Shown: piece by piece, positions 1 through 13,569 of the stretch | How the letters are laid out: each line of letters starts with the position of its first letter | Numbering within the stretch: position 1 is the first letter of the stretch | Assembly (NCBI RefSeq): GCF_040712315.1 | Contig: NC_134024.1 | Location: 1,654,534 to 1,718,533, forward strand | DNA from: Castanea sativa | Lineage: Eukaryota > Streptophyta > Magnoliopsida > Fagales > Fagaceae | Reading direction: 5' to 3' | Length of the DNA: 64,000 bases | Made by a program: the position numbers and the translations under genes | The notes under the pieces: model-generated | The model's database searches: none | What the model was told of the DNA's origin: nothing | Seen by the model: the letters and a program-made list of their open reading frames with translations, nothing else

Positions 1-1360
1 TTTTTCTCGAATTTGGTTTTAAAAAATTATACATGTACCCCGAGAACAATCCACCCAAAATGAAACTTTGGGGAAAAAATATGTTAGCGGTTGTTATTGA
101 CGAAACTTAATAGCATAGAAAATGTGTTGAAAAGTGATGTTTGGCCACTTTTTTGACAATAACTTTTCAACGGTAAGGAATTCCTCTATGCATCTGAATG
201 GTTTCGAAAGTAGACATTCTGAGCTTGAATTTCAACACAAATTTTGAATTTTTTTGACCCAAATCAAGAGAGTTACTGTTGTTTGAATAATGCCTCCGCT
301 GAGTGATCCGAAATTCAGATTCCAACAATGTGCCGATAGAAGGGTGTACAAATCAAAGTCTAACGTTTTTTTTTCATGGATTTGGTCTTAAAATATTATA
401 CCTATACAACGAGAACAATCCACCCAAAATCAAACTTTGGGTAAAAAAGACGTTAGCTGCTAGTTATTCACAAAAGTTAATTGCCTAGAAAATAAGTTGA
501 AAAGTGACGTTTGGTCTTCTTTTTGACAATAACTTTTCAACGGTGAGGTATTCCTTAATGCGTGCTGAATGCTTTAGAAAGTAGACATTCCAAGCCCGAA
601 TTTCAACCCAAATTTTTAATTTTTTCAAAACAAATCAAGATAGTTATTGTCGGTTGAATAATGCCCCAGCCAAATGACCCGAAATTCGGATTCCAACTAT
701 GTGCCGATAGAAGGGCGTAAAAATCGAAGTTTAACCTTTTTTTTCACGTGGATTTGGTTTTAAAATATTATACCTATACCCCGAGAAAAATCCACCCAAA
801 ATCTAACTTTGGGGAAAAAAGACGTTAGCTGCTAGTTATTCACGAAACTTAATCCCCTAGAAAATAAGTTGAAAAGTGACGTTTGGTCTTCTTTTTGACA
901 ATAACTTTTTAACGGTGAGGAATTCCTTAACGCGTGCTGAATGCTTTACAAAGTAGATATTCCGAGCCCGAATTTCAACCCAAATTTTGAATTTTTTCGA
1001 CACAAATCAAGAGAGTTATTGTCGGTTGAATAATGCCCCAGCCAAATGACCCAAAATTTGGATTTCAACGATGTGCCAATAGAAGGGCGAAAAATCAAAG
1101 TTTAACATTTTTTTCTCGGATTTGGTTTTAAAATATTATACCTATACCCCGAGAACAATCCACCCAAAATCTAACTTTGGGGAAAAAATCTGTTAGCGGT
1201 TGTTATTGACGAAACTTAATACCACAGAAAATGTGTTGAAAAGTGATGTTTGGCCACTTTTTTGACAATGCCCCCGCCGAGTGACCCGTAATTCAGATTC
1301 CAACTATGTGCCAATAAAAGGGCGTACAAATCAAAGTCTAATGTTTTTTTTCTTGGATTT

Positions 1361-2315
1361 TGTTGGGAAATTTAGACCCCAGTTAATAGAATTAACAAGT
1401 TTTAAACCTAAGTTGTTAATTTGATTTATTATGCATAAAACTTCTTAAAACAAATAAACATCAATATCATGTCCAAACTAAGTGTAGCGGAAAAATAAAT
1501 AAGACAAGATATGATGACCCAGGAAAACCAATGAAACCAACCAGTTTCACAGTAAAAAACCTGGGGGGGAAACCTTCCCGAAAAGCAATCCACTATAGTA
1601 AAGATAAGTTTTAGATTTAGTACAAAACATTTTTCCCTAGACTCTACAATCCTCGTAGATGAACTCACAGCAGAAACCTTCAACCGCTTCAGAACCTCTG
1701 AACTCTTCAATATATGAACGCCACCTTTGATGCATAGATCCCAGTACGTGACTCACTCACTAACTTGAGAAAGAAGAATATTGGTTGCAAAGTTCTTCAC
1801 TTCATCAACAATGAAAATCAAGAAGCACTTGGTTACAAAACCCTAAGGCGCAAAGACGCAATAGCTTCTTCTAGAGAGAGTAAGGCTTCGGTCACCTTTT
1901 GCATATGTTCTCCTTGTATTCTCTTATGTGACGGCCTCCAAAATATGCCTTATATATGTCTAGGGTTGTGAGAAAAGAAACCCTACACAAATACAAAAGC
2001 CTGGCCCAAAAATCAGATTTGAAAATTCTGATTTCCGTAAACTCGATAGATAGCCTTGATAGATAGCATCTGTCGAGCCTCATTAAACCTCGATAGATAG
2101 CATCTGTCGAGCAACTCTCTAGCAGCTATCCGCAGGTGTCCAGCTTTAGTAAACACTTTATCTGCACTTGTTTCTTGGTCCAATCTTCATGGCTTTAATA
2201 CTAGACTTGAACAACATGTTCTTTGAAGTATTAAACACATCCTAGATCAATCCAAATACAAGTAAAGTGCCTTTTGTCAAAGGATTAGCCAACTACATAA
2301 AATATGTCCTTAACA
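1361..2315. mobile_element. Solo LTR in satellite, higher-order repeat copy 1
   Basis: A 955-bp insert interrupts a B monomer. It starts TGTTGGG and ends CTTAACA (TG...CA with TGTT/AACA ends) and is flanked by the 5-bp duplication GATTT (1356-1360 and 2316-2320). There is no coding region, so this is an LTR left alone by recombination. It holds an imperfect inverted motif built on 'ctcgatagatag' and 'ctgtcgag' near 2040-2115. Copia or gypsy origin is not decided. The same insertion, with the same target duplication, recurs at 3429 and 5451. Confidence 0.88.
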
Positions 2316-3428
2316 GATTTGGTTTTAAAATATTATACCTATACCCCGAGAACAATCCACCCAAAATCAAAATTCAGGGAAAAAAGACGTTAGGGGGAAG
2401 TTATTCACGAAACTTTATCGCCTAGAAAATAAGTTGAAAAGTGACATTTGGTCTTCTTTTTTACAATAACTTTTCAACCGTGAGGAATTCCTTTCCGCTT
2501 GCTGAATACTTTAGAAAGTAGACATTCCAAGCCCAAATTTCAACACAAATTGTGAATTTTTTCGACCAATATCATGAGAGTTACTGTTGTTTCAATAATA
2601 CCCCTGCCGAGTGACCCGAAATTCAAATTCCAATTATGTGCCGATTGAAGGGCATACAAATCAAAGTCTAACATTTTTTTTCTTGGATTTGGTCTTAAAA
2701 TATTATACCTATACTCCGAGAACAATCCACCCAAAATCAAACTTTGGGGAAAAAAGACGTTAGTGGCTAGTTATTCACGAAACTTAATTGCCTAGAAAAT
2801 AAGTTGAAAAGTGACGTTTGGTCTTCTTTTTGACAATAACTTTTCAACGGTGAGGAATTACTTAACGCGTGCTTAATGCTTTAGAAAGTAGACATTCTGT
2901 GCCCGAATTTCAACCCAAATTTTCAATTTTTTCGACACAAATCAAGAGAGTAATTGTCAGTTGAATAATGCCCCAGACAAATGACCTGAAATTCGGATTC
3001 CAACTATGTGCTGATAGAATGGCGTAAAAATCGAAGTCTAACATTTTTTTCTCAAATTTGGTTCTAAAATATTATACCTATACCCCGAGAACAATCCACC
3101 CAAAATCTAACTTTGGGAAAAAATATGTTAGCGGTTGTTATTGACAAAACTTAATAGCATAGAAAATGTGTTGAAAAGTGATGTTTGGCCACTTTTTTAA
3201 CAATAACTTCTCAACGGTAAGGAATTCCTTGACGCATGCTGAATGCTTTAGAAAGTAGACATTCCGAGCTTGAATTTGAATACAAATTTTGAATTTTTTT
3301 GAACCAAATCAAGAGAGTTACTATTGTTTGAATAATTCCCCCGCCGAGTGACCCAAAATTTAGATTCCAACTATGTGCCGATAGAAGGGCATACAAATCA
3401 AAGTCTAACGTTTTTTTTCTTTGGATTT

Positions 3429-4388
3429 TGTTGGGAAATTTAGACTCCGGTTGATAGAATTAATAATTTTTAAACCCAAGTTGTTAATTTGATTTATTAT
3501 GCATAAAACTTGTTAAAACAAATAAACATCAATATCATGTCAAAACTAAGTGCAGCGGAAAAATAAATAAGACAAGATATGATGACCTAGGAAAACTAAT
3601 GAAACCAACCAGTTTCACAGTAAAAAACCTTGGGGGGGGGGGAAACCTTCCCAAAAAGCAATCCACTATAGTAAAGAGAAGTTTTAGATCTAGTACAAAA
3701 CCTTTTTCCCTAGACTCTACAATCCCCGTAGATGAACTCACAACAGAAACCTTCAACCGCTTCAGAACCTCTGAACTCTTCAATATATGAATGCCACCTT
3801 TGATGCATAGATCCTAGTACGTGACTCACTCACTAACTTGAGAAAAAAGAATGTTGGTTGCAAAGCTTTTCACTTCATCAACAATGAAGATCAAGAAGCA
3901 TCTGGTTACAAAACCCTAAGGCACAAAGACACAATAGCTTCTTCTAGAGAGAGTAAGGCTTTGGTCACCTTTTGCATATGTTCTCCTTGTATTCTCTTAT
4001 GTGAGGGCCTCCAAAATATGCCTTATATATGTCTAGAGTTATGAGAAAAGAAACCTTACACAAATACAAAAGCCTGGCCTAAAAATCAGATTTGAAAATT
4101 CTGATTTCCGTAACCTCGATAGATAGCCTTGATAGATAGCATCTGTCGAGCCTCATTAAACCTCGATAGATAGCATCTGTCGAGTAGCTGTCTAGCAGCT
4201 ATTAGCAGGTGTCCAACTTTAGTAAACACCTTTTTTTCACTTGTTTCTTGGTCTAATCTTCATGGATTTAATACTAGACTTGAACAACATGTTCTTTGAA
4301 GTATTAAACACATCCTAGATTAATCCAAATACATGTAAACTGCCTTTTGTCAAAGGATTAGCCAACTACATAAAATATGTCCTTAACA
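3429..4388. mobile_element. Solo LTR in satellite, higher-order repeat copy 2
   Basis: A 960-bp copy of the LTR at 1361-2315, in the identical position of a B monomer and with the same GATTT flanks (3424-3428 and 4389-4393). It differs from copy 1 by scattered substitutions and a longer G-run near 3632. The shared site and shared duplication show it was copied with the satellite and not inserted again. Confidence 0.88.
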
Positions 4389-5450
4389 GATTTGGTTTTA
4401 AAATATTATACCTATACCCCGTGAACAATCCACCCAAAATCAAAATTTGGGGAAAAAAGATGTTAGGGGGTAGTTATTCACGAAACTTAATAGCCTAGAA
4501 AATAAGTTGAAAAGTGACGTTTGGTCTTCCTTTTGACAATAACTTTTCAACCGTGAGGAATTCCTTTACGCTTGCTAAATACTTTAGAAAGTAGACATCC
4601 CGAGCCCAAATTTCAACACAAATTTTGAATTTTTTCGACCAATATCATGAGAGTTACTGTTGTTTGAATAATGCCCCCGCCGAGTGACCCGAAATTCAGA
4701 TTCCAACTTTGTGCCAATTGAAGGGCGTACAAATCAAAGTCTAACGTTTTTTTTCTTGGATTTGGTCTTAAACTATTATACCTATACCCTGAGAACAATC
4801 CACCCAAAATCAAACTTTGGGGAAAAAAGACGTTAGCGGCTAGTTATTCACGAAACTTAATTGCCTAGAAAATAAGTTGAAAAGTGACGTTTGGTCTTCT
4901 TTTTGACAATAACTTTTCAACGGTGAGGAATTACTTAACGCGTGCTTAATGCTTTAGAAAGTAGACATTCCGTGCCTGAATTTCAACCCAAATTTTTAAT
5001 TTTTTTGACACAAATCAAGAGAGTAATTGTTGGTTGAATAATGCCCCAGCCAAATGACCTGAAATTCGGATTCCAACTATATGCCGATAGAAGGTCGTAA
5101 AAATTGAAGTCCAACATTTTTTTCTCAAATTTGGTTTAAAATATTATACCTATACCCCGAGAACAATCTACCCAAAATCTAAGTTTGGGGAAAAAATAAG
5201 TTAGTGGTTGTTGTTGCCGAAACATAATATCATAGAAAATGTGTTGAAAAGTGATGTTTGGCCACTTTTTTGACAATAACTTCTCAACGGTAAGGAAATC
5301 CTTGACGCATGCTGAATAGTTTAGAAAGTAGACATTCCAAGCTTGAATTTGAACACAAATTTTGAATTTTTTTGAACCAAATCAAGAGAGTTACAGTGCC
5401 GATAGAAGGGCGTACAAATCAAAGTCTAACGTCTTTTTTTTCTTGGATTT

Positions 5451-6398
5451 TGTTGGGAAATTTAGACCCCAGTTGATAGAAATAACAAGTTTTAAACCCA
5501 AGTTGTTAATTAGATTTATTATGCATAAAATTTTTTAAAACAAATAAACATCAATATCATGTCAAAACTAAGTGCAGCGGAAAAATAAATAAGACAAGAT
5601 ATGATGACCCACGAAAACCAATGAAACCAACCAGTTTCACAGTAAAAAACCTGGGGGGGGGGGGAACCTTCCCGAATAGCAATCCGCTATAGTAAAGAGA
5701 AGGTTTAGATCTAGTATAAAACCTTTGTCCCTAGACTCTACAATCCCCGTAGATGAACTCACATCATAAAGCTTCTACCGCTTCAGAACCTCTTAAGTCT
5801 TCAATATATGAAAGCCACCCTTTGATTAACAGATCCTAGTACATGACTCACTTAATAACTTGAGAAAGAAGAATGTTGGTTGCAAAGTTCTTCACTTTAC
5901 CAACAATGAAGATCAAGAAGCACTTGGTTACAAAACCCTAAGGCGCAAAGACACAGTAGCTTCTTCTAGAGAGAGTAAGGCTTCAGTCACCTTTTGCATA
6001 TGTTCTCCTTGTATTCTCTTATGTGACGGCCTCCAAAATATGCCTTAGATATGTCTAGGGTTGTGAGAAAAGAAACCCTATACAAATACAAAATCTTGGC
6101 CCAAAAATCAGATCTGAAAATTCTGATTTCCGTAATCTCGATAGATAGCCTCGATAGATAGCATCTGTCGAGGCTCATTAAACCTTGATAGATAGCATCT
6201 GTCGAGCAGCTATCCGCAGGTGTCCAGCTTTAGTAAACACCTTTTCTTCACTTGTTTCTTGGTCCAATCTTAGGGCTTTAATACTAGACTTGAACAACAT
6301 GTTCTTTGAAGTATTAAACACATCCTGGATCAATCCAAATACAAGTAAAGTACTTTTTGTCACAGGATTAGCCAACTACATAAAATATGTCCTTAACA
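5451..6398. mobile_element. Solo LTR in satellite, higher-order repeat copy 3
   Basis: A 948-bp copy of the same LTR with GATTT on both sides (5446-5450 and 6399-6403). The monomer just before it lacks ~50 bp (around 5396), which explains the slightly shorter repeat period here (2022 bp against 2068 bp between copies 1 and 2). Confidence 0.88.
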
Positions 6399-9300
6399 GA
6401 TTTGGTTCTAAAATATTATACCTAGACCCTGAGAACAATCCACCCAAAATCAAACTTTGGGGAAAAAAGACGTTAGGGGGTAGTTATTCACGAAACTTAA
6501 TCGCCTAGAAAATAAGTTGAAAAGTGATGTTTGGTCTTCTTTTTGACAATAACTTTTCAACGGTGAGGAATTCCTTTACAGTTTCCAAATGCTTTAGAAA
6601 GTAGACATTCCAAGATTGAATTTCAACAAAAATTTTTAATTTTTTTGTCACAAATCAAGAGAGTTGTTGTCGTTTGAATAACGCCCCCGCAGAGCAACCC
6701 AAAATATGGATTCCAACTATGTGCCAATAGAAGGGCATAAAAGTCGAAGTCTAACATTTTTTCCTCGAATTTGGTTTTAAAATATTATACATGTACCCCG
6801 AGAAAAATCCACCCAAAATCAAACTTTGGGGAAAAAATATGTTAGCGGTTGTTATTGACGAAACTTAATACCATTGAAAATGTGTTGGGAAGGGATGTTT
6901 GGCCACTTTCTTGACAATAACTTCTCAACGGTAAGGAATTCCTTGACGCGTGCTGAATGCTTTAGAAAGTATACATTCCGGTCTTAAATTTCGACATAAA
7001 TTTTGAATTTTTTCAACCAAAATCAAGAGAGTTACTGTTGTGTGAATAATGCCCCAGCCAAGTGGCCCGAAATTCAGATTCCAACTATGTGCCAATAGAA
7101 GCGCGTACAAATCAAAGTCTAACATTTTTTTTCTTGAATTTGGTTTTAAAATATGATACATGTACCCTGAGAACAATCCACCCAAAATCAAACTTTGGGG
7201 AAAAAATATGTTAGCGGTTGTTATTGACGAAACTTAATAGCATAGAAAATGTGTTGAAAAGTGATGCTTGGTCACTTTCTTGACAATAACTTCTCAACGG
7301 TAAGGAATTCTTTGACGCGTGCTGAATACTTTAGAAATTAGACATTCCGGTCTTGAATTTCAACATAAATTTTGAATTTTTTTGACCCAAATCCAGATAG
7401 TTACTATTGTTTGAATAATGCCCCCGCCGAGTGACCCAAAATTCAGATTCCAACTATGTGCCGATAGAAGGGCGTACAAATCAAAGTCTAATATTTCTTT
7501 TCTAGAATTTGGTTTTAAGATATTATACCTGTACCACGAGAAAAATCCACCCAAAATCAAACTTTGGGAAAAAAGACGTTAGCGGCTAGTTATTGACGAA
7601 ACTTAATAGCATAGAAAATGTGTTGAAATGTGATGTTTGGCCACTTTCTTGACAATAACTTCTCAACGGTAAGGAATTCCTTGACGCGTGCTGAATGCTT
7701 TAGAATGTAGACATTCCGATCATGAATTTCAACAGAAATTTTGAATTTTTTTTGCCCAAATCCAGAGAGTTACTGTCGTTTGGATATTGCCCCCGCCGAG
7801 CGACCCAAAATTCGGATTCCAACTATGTGCCGATAGAAGGGCTTAAAAGTCGAAGTCTAACATTTTTTTCTCAAATTTCGTTTTAAAAAATTATACATGT
7901 ACCCTGAGAACAATCCACCCAAAATCTAACGTCGGGGAAAAAATCTGTTAGCGGTTGTTATTGACGAAACTTAATAGCATAGAAAATGTGTTGAAAAGTG
8001 ATGTTTGGCCACTTTTTTGACAATAACTTTTCAACGGTAAGGAATTCCTTGACTCATGCTGAATGCTTTAGAAATTAGACATTCCAAGCTTGAATTTCAA
8101 AACAAATTTTGAATTTTTTCGACACAAATCAAGAGAGTTACTGTCGGTTGAATAATGCCCCCATTGAGTGACCCGAAATTCAGATTCCAAATATGTGCCG
8201 ACAGAAGGGCGTACAAATCAAAGTCTAACATTTTTTTCATGGATTTGGTTTTAAAATATTATACCTATACCCCAAGAACAATCCTCCCAAAGTCAAACTT
8301 TGGGGAAAAAAGACGTTAGCGGCTAGTTATTCCCGAAACTTAATCGCCTAGAAAATAAGTTGAAAAGTGATGTTTGGTCTTCTTTTTTACAATAACTTTT
8401 CAACGGTGAGGAATTCCTTAACGTGTGCTGAATGCTTTAGAAATTAGACATTCCGAGCCCAAATTTCAACACAAATTTTGAATTTTTTCAACACAAATCA
8501 AGAGAGTTACTGTCGGTTGAATAATGCCCCTGCCGAGCGACCCGAAATTCAGATTCCAACTATGTGCATATAGAAGGGCTTAAAAATCGTAGTCTAACGT
8601 TTTTTTCTTGAATTTGGTTTAAAAAAATTATACATATACCCCCAGAACAATCCACCAAAAATCTAACTTTGGGGAAAAAACATGTTAGCGGTTGTTATTG
8701 ACGAAACTTAATAGCATTGAAAATGTGTTGAAAAGTGATGTTTGGCCACTTTTTTGACAATAACTTCTCAACGGTAATGAATTCCTCGATGCGTGCTGAA
8801 TGCTTGGGAAAGTAGGCATTCCGAGCTTGAATTTCAACACAAATTTTTGAATTTTTTTGACCCAAATCAAGAGAGTTACTGTTGTTTGATTAATGCCCCC
8901 ACCGAGTGACCCGAAATTTAGATTCCAACTATGTGCCGATAGAAGGGCATACAAATCAAAGTCTAACGTTTTTTTTCATGGATTTGGTTTTAAAATATTA
9001 TACCTATACCCCGAGAACAATCCTCCCAAAATCAAACTTTGGGGAAAAAAGACGTTAGCGGCTAGTTATTCACGAAACTTAATCGCCTAGAAAATAAGTT
9101 GAAAAGTGACGTTCGGTCTTCTTTTTGACAACAACTTTTCAACGGTGACGAATTCCTTAACGCGTGCTTAATGCTTTAGAAAGTAGACATTCCAAGCCCA
9201 AATTTCAACACAAATTTTGAATTTTTTCGACACAAATCAAGAGAGTTACTGTCGGTTGAATAATGCCCCCGCCGAGCGACCCGAAATTCGGATTCCAACT

Positions 9301-10303
9301 ATATGCATATAGAAGGGCGTAAAAATCGAAGTCTAACATTTTTCTCGAATTTTGTTTTAAAAAATTATACATATACCCCGAGAACAATCCACCAAAAATC
9401 TAACTTTGGGGAAAAAATATGTTAGCGGTTGTTATTGACGAAACTTAATAGCATAGAAAATGTGTTGAAAAGTGATGTTTGGCCACTTTTTTGACAATAA
9501 TTTCTCAACGGTAATGAATTCCTTGATGCGTGCTGAATACTTGGGAAAGTAGGCATTCCAAGCTTGAATTTCAACACAAATTTTTGAATTTTTTTGACCC
9601 AAATCAAGAGAGTTACTGTTGTTTGAATAATGCCCCCACCGAGTGACCCGAAATTCAGATTCCAACTATATGCCGATAGAAGGGCGTACAAATCAAAGTT
9701 TAACGTTTTTTTTCTTGGATTTGGTTTTAAAATATTATACCTATACCTCGAGAACAATCCACCCAAAATCAAACTTTGGGGAAAAAAGACGATAGGGGGT
9801 AGTTATTCATGAAACTTAATCGCCTATAAAATAAGTTGAAAAGTGATGTTTGGTCTTCGTTTTAACAATAACTTTTCAATGGTGAGGAATTCCTTTATGG
9901 TTTCTGAATGCTTTAGAAAGTAGACATTTTGAGCTTGAATTTCAACCAAAATTTTTAATTTTTTCGACAAAAATCAAGAGAGTTACTGTCGTTTGAATAA
10001 TGCCCCCGCCGAGCGACCCGAAATTCAGATTCCAACTATGTGTCAATAGAAGGGCGTAAAAGTCAAAGTCTAACGTTTTTTTCTTGAATTTGTTTTTAAA
10101 ATATTATACATGTACCCCAAGAAAAATCCACCCAAAATCAAACTTTGGGGAAAAAATATGTTAGCTGTTGTTATTGACGAAACTTAATAGCATAGAAAAT
10201 GTGTTGAAATGTGATGTTTGGCCACTTTCTTGACAATAACTTCTCAACGGTAAGGAATTCCTTGACGCGTGCTAATTGCTTTAGAAAGTAGACATTCCGA
10301 TCA

Positions 10304-11491
10304 AGTAATAATTGTAATCCCATAACATAATTGTTAAAGAAAAAAAAAGCTTAGTTTTAGAACTTTTAAATGAAATCATGAATGCAGGGAGCCCATTATC
10401 AAAATTTTATTCCAATGGCTGCCATTGTGAATGTCATGGATAATTAAAGACTTGAAGCAATGCATCAGATGGACCGTGGATATTATTCATATAAAGACTA
10501 TTCAAATTGGGTAATGTTCATATCTAATCCGGGTACAAAAGAAGGCCCCATTGGCTATAACGCCACATGATTGGCATAAGCAAAGTCTTATTTCGAATCC
10601 AGCCAACTTGAATAATTGTAATCCCATAACATACTCTTTCACACATGCCATACTCTAGTACTCACCATTTGGGGTACCATCAAATTAAGAGAAAAAACCC
10701 CCCTACGTGTCTATAATATTTGCAACATTGATGTGGTGTATGTAGGGTTCTTTTTTCTCCACGTGTTAGCATGCGTGTGTGAGTGAGCGAGAATTTGAAA
10801 GTGTATTGTTAAATTTGACATATAAATATTGTAACAGAAACAAATCAGTCGTAGAACTTAGTAACAAAAAGAGAATATTCTTCACTTCTATAGTAGACAG
10901 AAGTCATAAATACCTTCTTCATCATTAACCATTAGAGTTCCACAAAGCAATTCATTATGAGCAAAAGCCACTGAAGCAATAAGAAGGCTTGTCAATTTTT
11001 GTCTCACTATCAAAAGACATATCCATAAAGAGGAATAAACTTTTCACCTTAATAAACTTAAATAGACTTTTTTCCATGACCATTAACTAAATATTTTAAA
11101 ATCTTGCCTAAAAACATCCTAAGACGAGTATCCCTACCCAAATGGGAACCAAGCAAGAGTACAAGAAACTCATAGATAACACAACCAAAACCTTTCATTT
11201 CCCTACCACAAACAATGTGCATTTACCACCTTAATGCAAAGCATGTCATTACCAAACCATGATAAAATGAGACAAAGTAAAACATTTGTCAAAGAAAGCA
11301 CATATGAACTTACAAGATAAATCACACAACAAAAGCTTGTAGTAAATTCCTTAAAGTCTCAAAATTTAGAACATACTTTCTGATTAAATTTGCAACAGGT
11401 CAGCTCTTTTTAACAAATATTTTGGTCCAATTAGTGTTATCCAAAAAGCTTGAAATTAAATATGGAGAAGCCCTTATATGTCTAATATGTA
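10304..11491. other. Gene-free AT-rich stretch after the satellite
   Basis: No convincing gene is seen. A ~27-bp segment ('aataattgtaatcccataac' and a few more bases) occurs twice, at about 10307 and 10611, so part of this stretch is a local duplication. Minus-strand codons around 10880-11040 look faintly protein-like but are broken by stops, and I do not recognise a family. Confidence 0.5.
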
Positions 11492-11496
11492 CCATA

Positions 11497-12341
11497 TGTT
11501 AGGTTCTAAGTACTTAGGAACTAATGTATTAGAACTCTAATGTGTATTATTGGCAAACCATGATCAAAACAGGTGTTTAGTCTTGTTTTAGACTTGCTCA
11601 AAGTATGTCATTTATATAAAGTTGGAATCGAGTTAACTGCAGAAGTTATTGTGTAAATCTGTTTGGCTCGATCGATCAAGAATTAGACTCGACCAATCAA
11701 AAGTCATGCAGATTGTTTTTTCTGCAAAATTTCCAACTCAGCCCTAAGCCCATATGATGTGTAGGGTTTTATGTTTTTTCCTATGTATAAAAGACAAACC
11801 CTAGCCACATTTTTGAGGTTGCTCATATTGCTGTTTGTGTGAATCTATTGAGATCTAAGAGGTGCTTGCCTTCACACAAGCTTAGGATTATCAAGAAAGA
11901 GATTCCTTCAAGAGCTTGATGATTATTCAGTTGTTGCCATAAGAGCTTAAAGATACACAAGCAGGAGTGCTTGTACTTGCTGGTGAATCCAAGAAAGAAG
12001 GAGTCCGTGGTCTCGGAACTTGCATGTGGTCGTGTCAGTAAGTTTTCTACTGGTGGGTAGTAATAGGATGTTAGTGGTCTAAGTCGCTATTGTACAAACT
12101 TCAATTCTTTCATAGTGGATTCAGTTTTACCTTGAGGATAGCTAGGTTAGATCCTCCCCAGGTTTTTTACTAGTTTGGTTTTCTTGGGTCATCATATCTT
12201 TGTATTTTTATATTCCGCACTTTGCATTGATATGATTATATGACTGTGTTAACCTAGATCTGGAATTTGGACTAAGTAATAACTTGGCTTGTTAACTAGG
12301 TTAATCCAATTGTGTTTTTAAGGGGTCTAAAAAACTTTACA
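11497..12341. mobile_element. Solo LTR, 845 bp, target duplication CCATA
   Basis: Starts TGTTAGG and ends TTTACA, with CCATA immediately before (11492-11496) and after (12342-12346). TG...CA ends plus a perfect 5-bp target duplication and no coding region define a solo LTR. A TATA-like 'tgtataaaag' near 11783 is placed as an LTR promoter would be. It differs from the satellite LTR and from the ~1.43-kb LTR found elsewhere in the window. Confidence 0.85.
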
Positions 12342-12346
12342 CCATA

Positions 12347-13569
12347 AAAAATTCAGCTCAAAATAATATTTCTATAATTTATTAAAAATCACGTAGTGCA
12401 TCTGACTCAAATTTGTCCCTGACAGATTTAAAGTCTCAAAAACAAAATACTATAGTTTTAACACCATGCCAAAAGCTTTGGGGCTTGATTAAATCTTAAA
12501 GATACGTGTGTTAGCACATATAAATAACTAGAATTACAACCCATAACCTCATATAACAATCATCACAAAACATGCCAAGAAATTTAATCCCATAACTCAT
12601 ATAGGCAATTTATCAAATACTTGGTAAGCAAAAGACACATGCTCACATTACTTTTAAAATTTTATAGTTAACACCACAATCACAACCTCATATGCCAAAG
12701 ACATTTCAAAATGCCAAAAACCCTCTTTCAAAAATTAAACCCAATCTCCCATATAAATCAAAAACACAAATGATTTCAAAAGAAACCCAACTCACATGGT
12801 TTCCAAACAATAAATCCATTTCTCCCCCATTAAATTAAAAACCTCCAACCAAATCTTAAATGTCCCAACAAACACAACAAAACAACCTTGAAAACAAAGC
12901 CCACAACATCAAAGAGCAATCCTATCAATATAGAATAAAAACCCAAAGATATTAGAAGGTGGGTCATGGAGATTTTACCATAGATTCATGTTAGAAGAAG
13001 TCAAACCATGGAGATGAGGGAGAAGAGGGAGTGAGGTGGCGGTAGAGGGCAAAGAGGCGGCGACGGTGGCTGGGCTGGGCGGTGTCGGCAGTTGTGACAA
13101 AGAGAGCCGCTTGTGTGAGAGAGAAGGAGAAAGAGAGGGTTTTGAATTTTGTGTGAGGAACCTTTAGCCAAGAAAAGATAAGGTAGAAAAAAAAAAAAAA
13201 GAAGAGAAGTGGGAGTGTGGGATACGAAGTGAACAAAAGAAAAGAAAGCAAACCAAAGTGGAGGAAAAAAAAAAAAGAGAAGTGGGACTCTGGGTGTGTA
13301 GGACACGAAGTGAAAAAAAAAAAAAAGGAGAGGGGAAAAAGTTAGTGTGGAAAAGTCAAAAGATGGAGGGAACTTATAGTGACGTTTCCAAAATGTTTCC
13401 TTTTGCAGTATATTGGGGTAGTAATACCTACAACGACGTTTTCTAAAACGCCGCTATAAAATAGAAAAACACTACTAAGACTACACTTATTGTGGCGTTT
13501 TTAGGAACGTTGCTATTGGGAGTGTGGCGTTTTATATTACAAATGAAAATGTGACTAACTACAAGTGAA
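12347..13569. other. Non-coding stretch with GA-rich block and CACTA-like scrap
   Basis: 12347-13010 is AT-rich with no gene seen. 13013-13345 is strongly purine-rich on this strand and contains a ~75-bp direct duplication (units near 13186 and 13262, sharing 'gagaagtggga' and 'acgaagtga'). Apparent Phe/Ser-rich minus-strand proteins there are low complexity. 13430-13530 holds opposed copies of a 'gcgttttctaaaacgccgct' type motif and 'cactactaagac', which recalls the subterminal repeats and CACTA end of En/Spm-type transposons; no complete element is visible. Confidence 0.4.

Larger units (their letters stand above)
1..10303. repeat. Tandem satellite array, ~370-bp monomers of two types
   Basis: About 20 monomers follow one another head to tail. 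Each begins near a T-run plus 'aatttggttttaaaa' and contains fixed blocks such as 'caatccacccaaaatc', 'gaatgctttagaaag' and 'gacccgaaattcagattcc'. Two types alternate. Type A has 'atgttagcggttgttattga', 'catagaaaatgtgttg' and 'gtttggccac'. Type B has 'gacgttag', 'tagttattcacg', 'cctagaaaataagttg' and 'gtttggtcttc'. Type A monomers start near 1, 1106, 3044, 5118, 6756, 7125, 7862, 8600, 9333 and 10074. Type B monomers start near 367, 737, 2316, 2687, 4389, 4746, 6399, 8229, 8969 and 9702. The left part is organised as B-B-A trimers and 8229-10303 as strict B-A dimers. The first A monomer (1106) has lost ~140 bp. The array runs off the left edge and stops abruptly at ~10303 inside a monomer. Small ORFs here are by-products of the repeat. 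Whether it is a subtelomeric or other satellite class cannot be told from one window. Confidence 0.93.

Noticed and set aside
1..10300. Many 60-110-residue ORFs in both strands of the satellite, with similar proteins recurring
   Set aside because: Recurrence follows the monomer repeat; frames are broken differently in each monomer and no domain is recognisable.
10880..11040. Minus-strand coding fragment
   Set aside because: Codon-like wording for short runs but several stops and no family I can name.
12991..13446. Phe/Ser/Pro-rich and Lys-rich ORFs
   Set aside because: Products of a purine-rich low-complexity block with a duplicated unit; no domain or codon signal.
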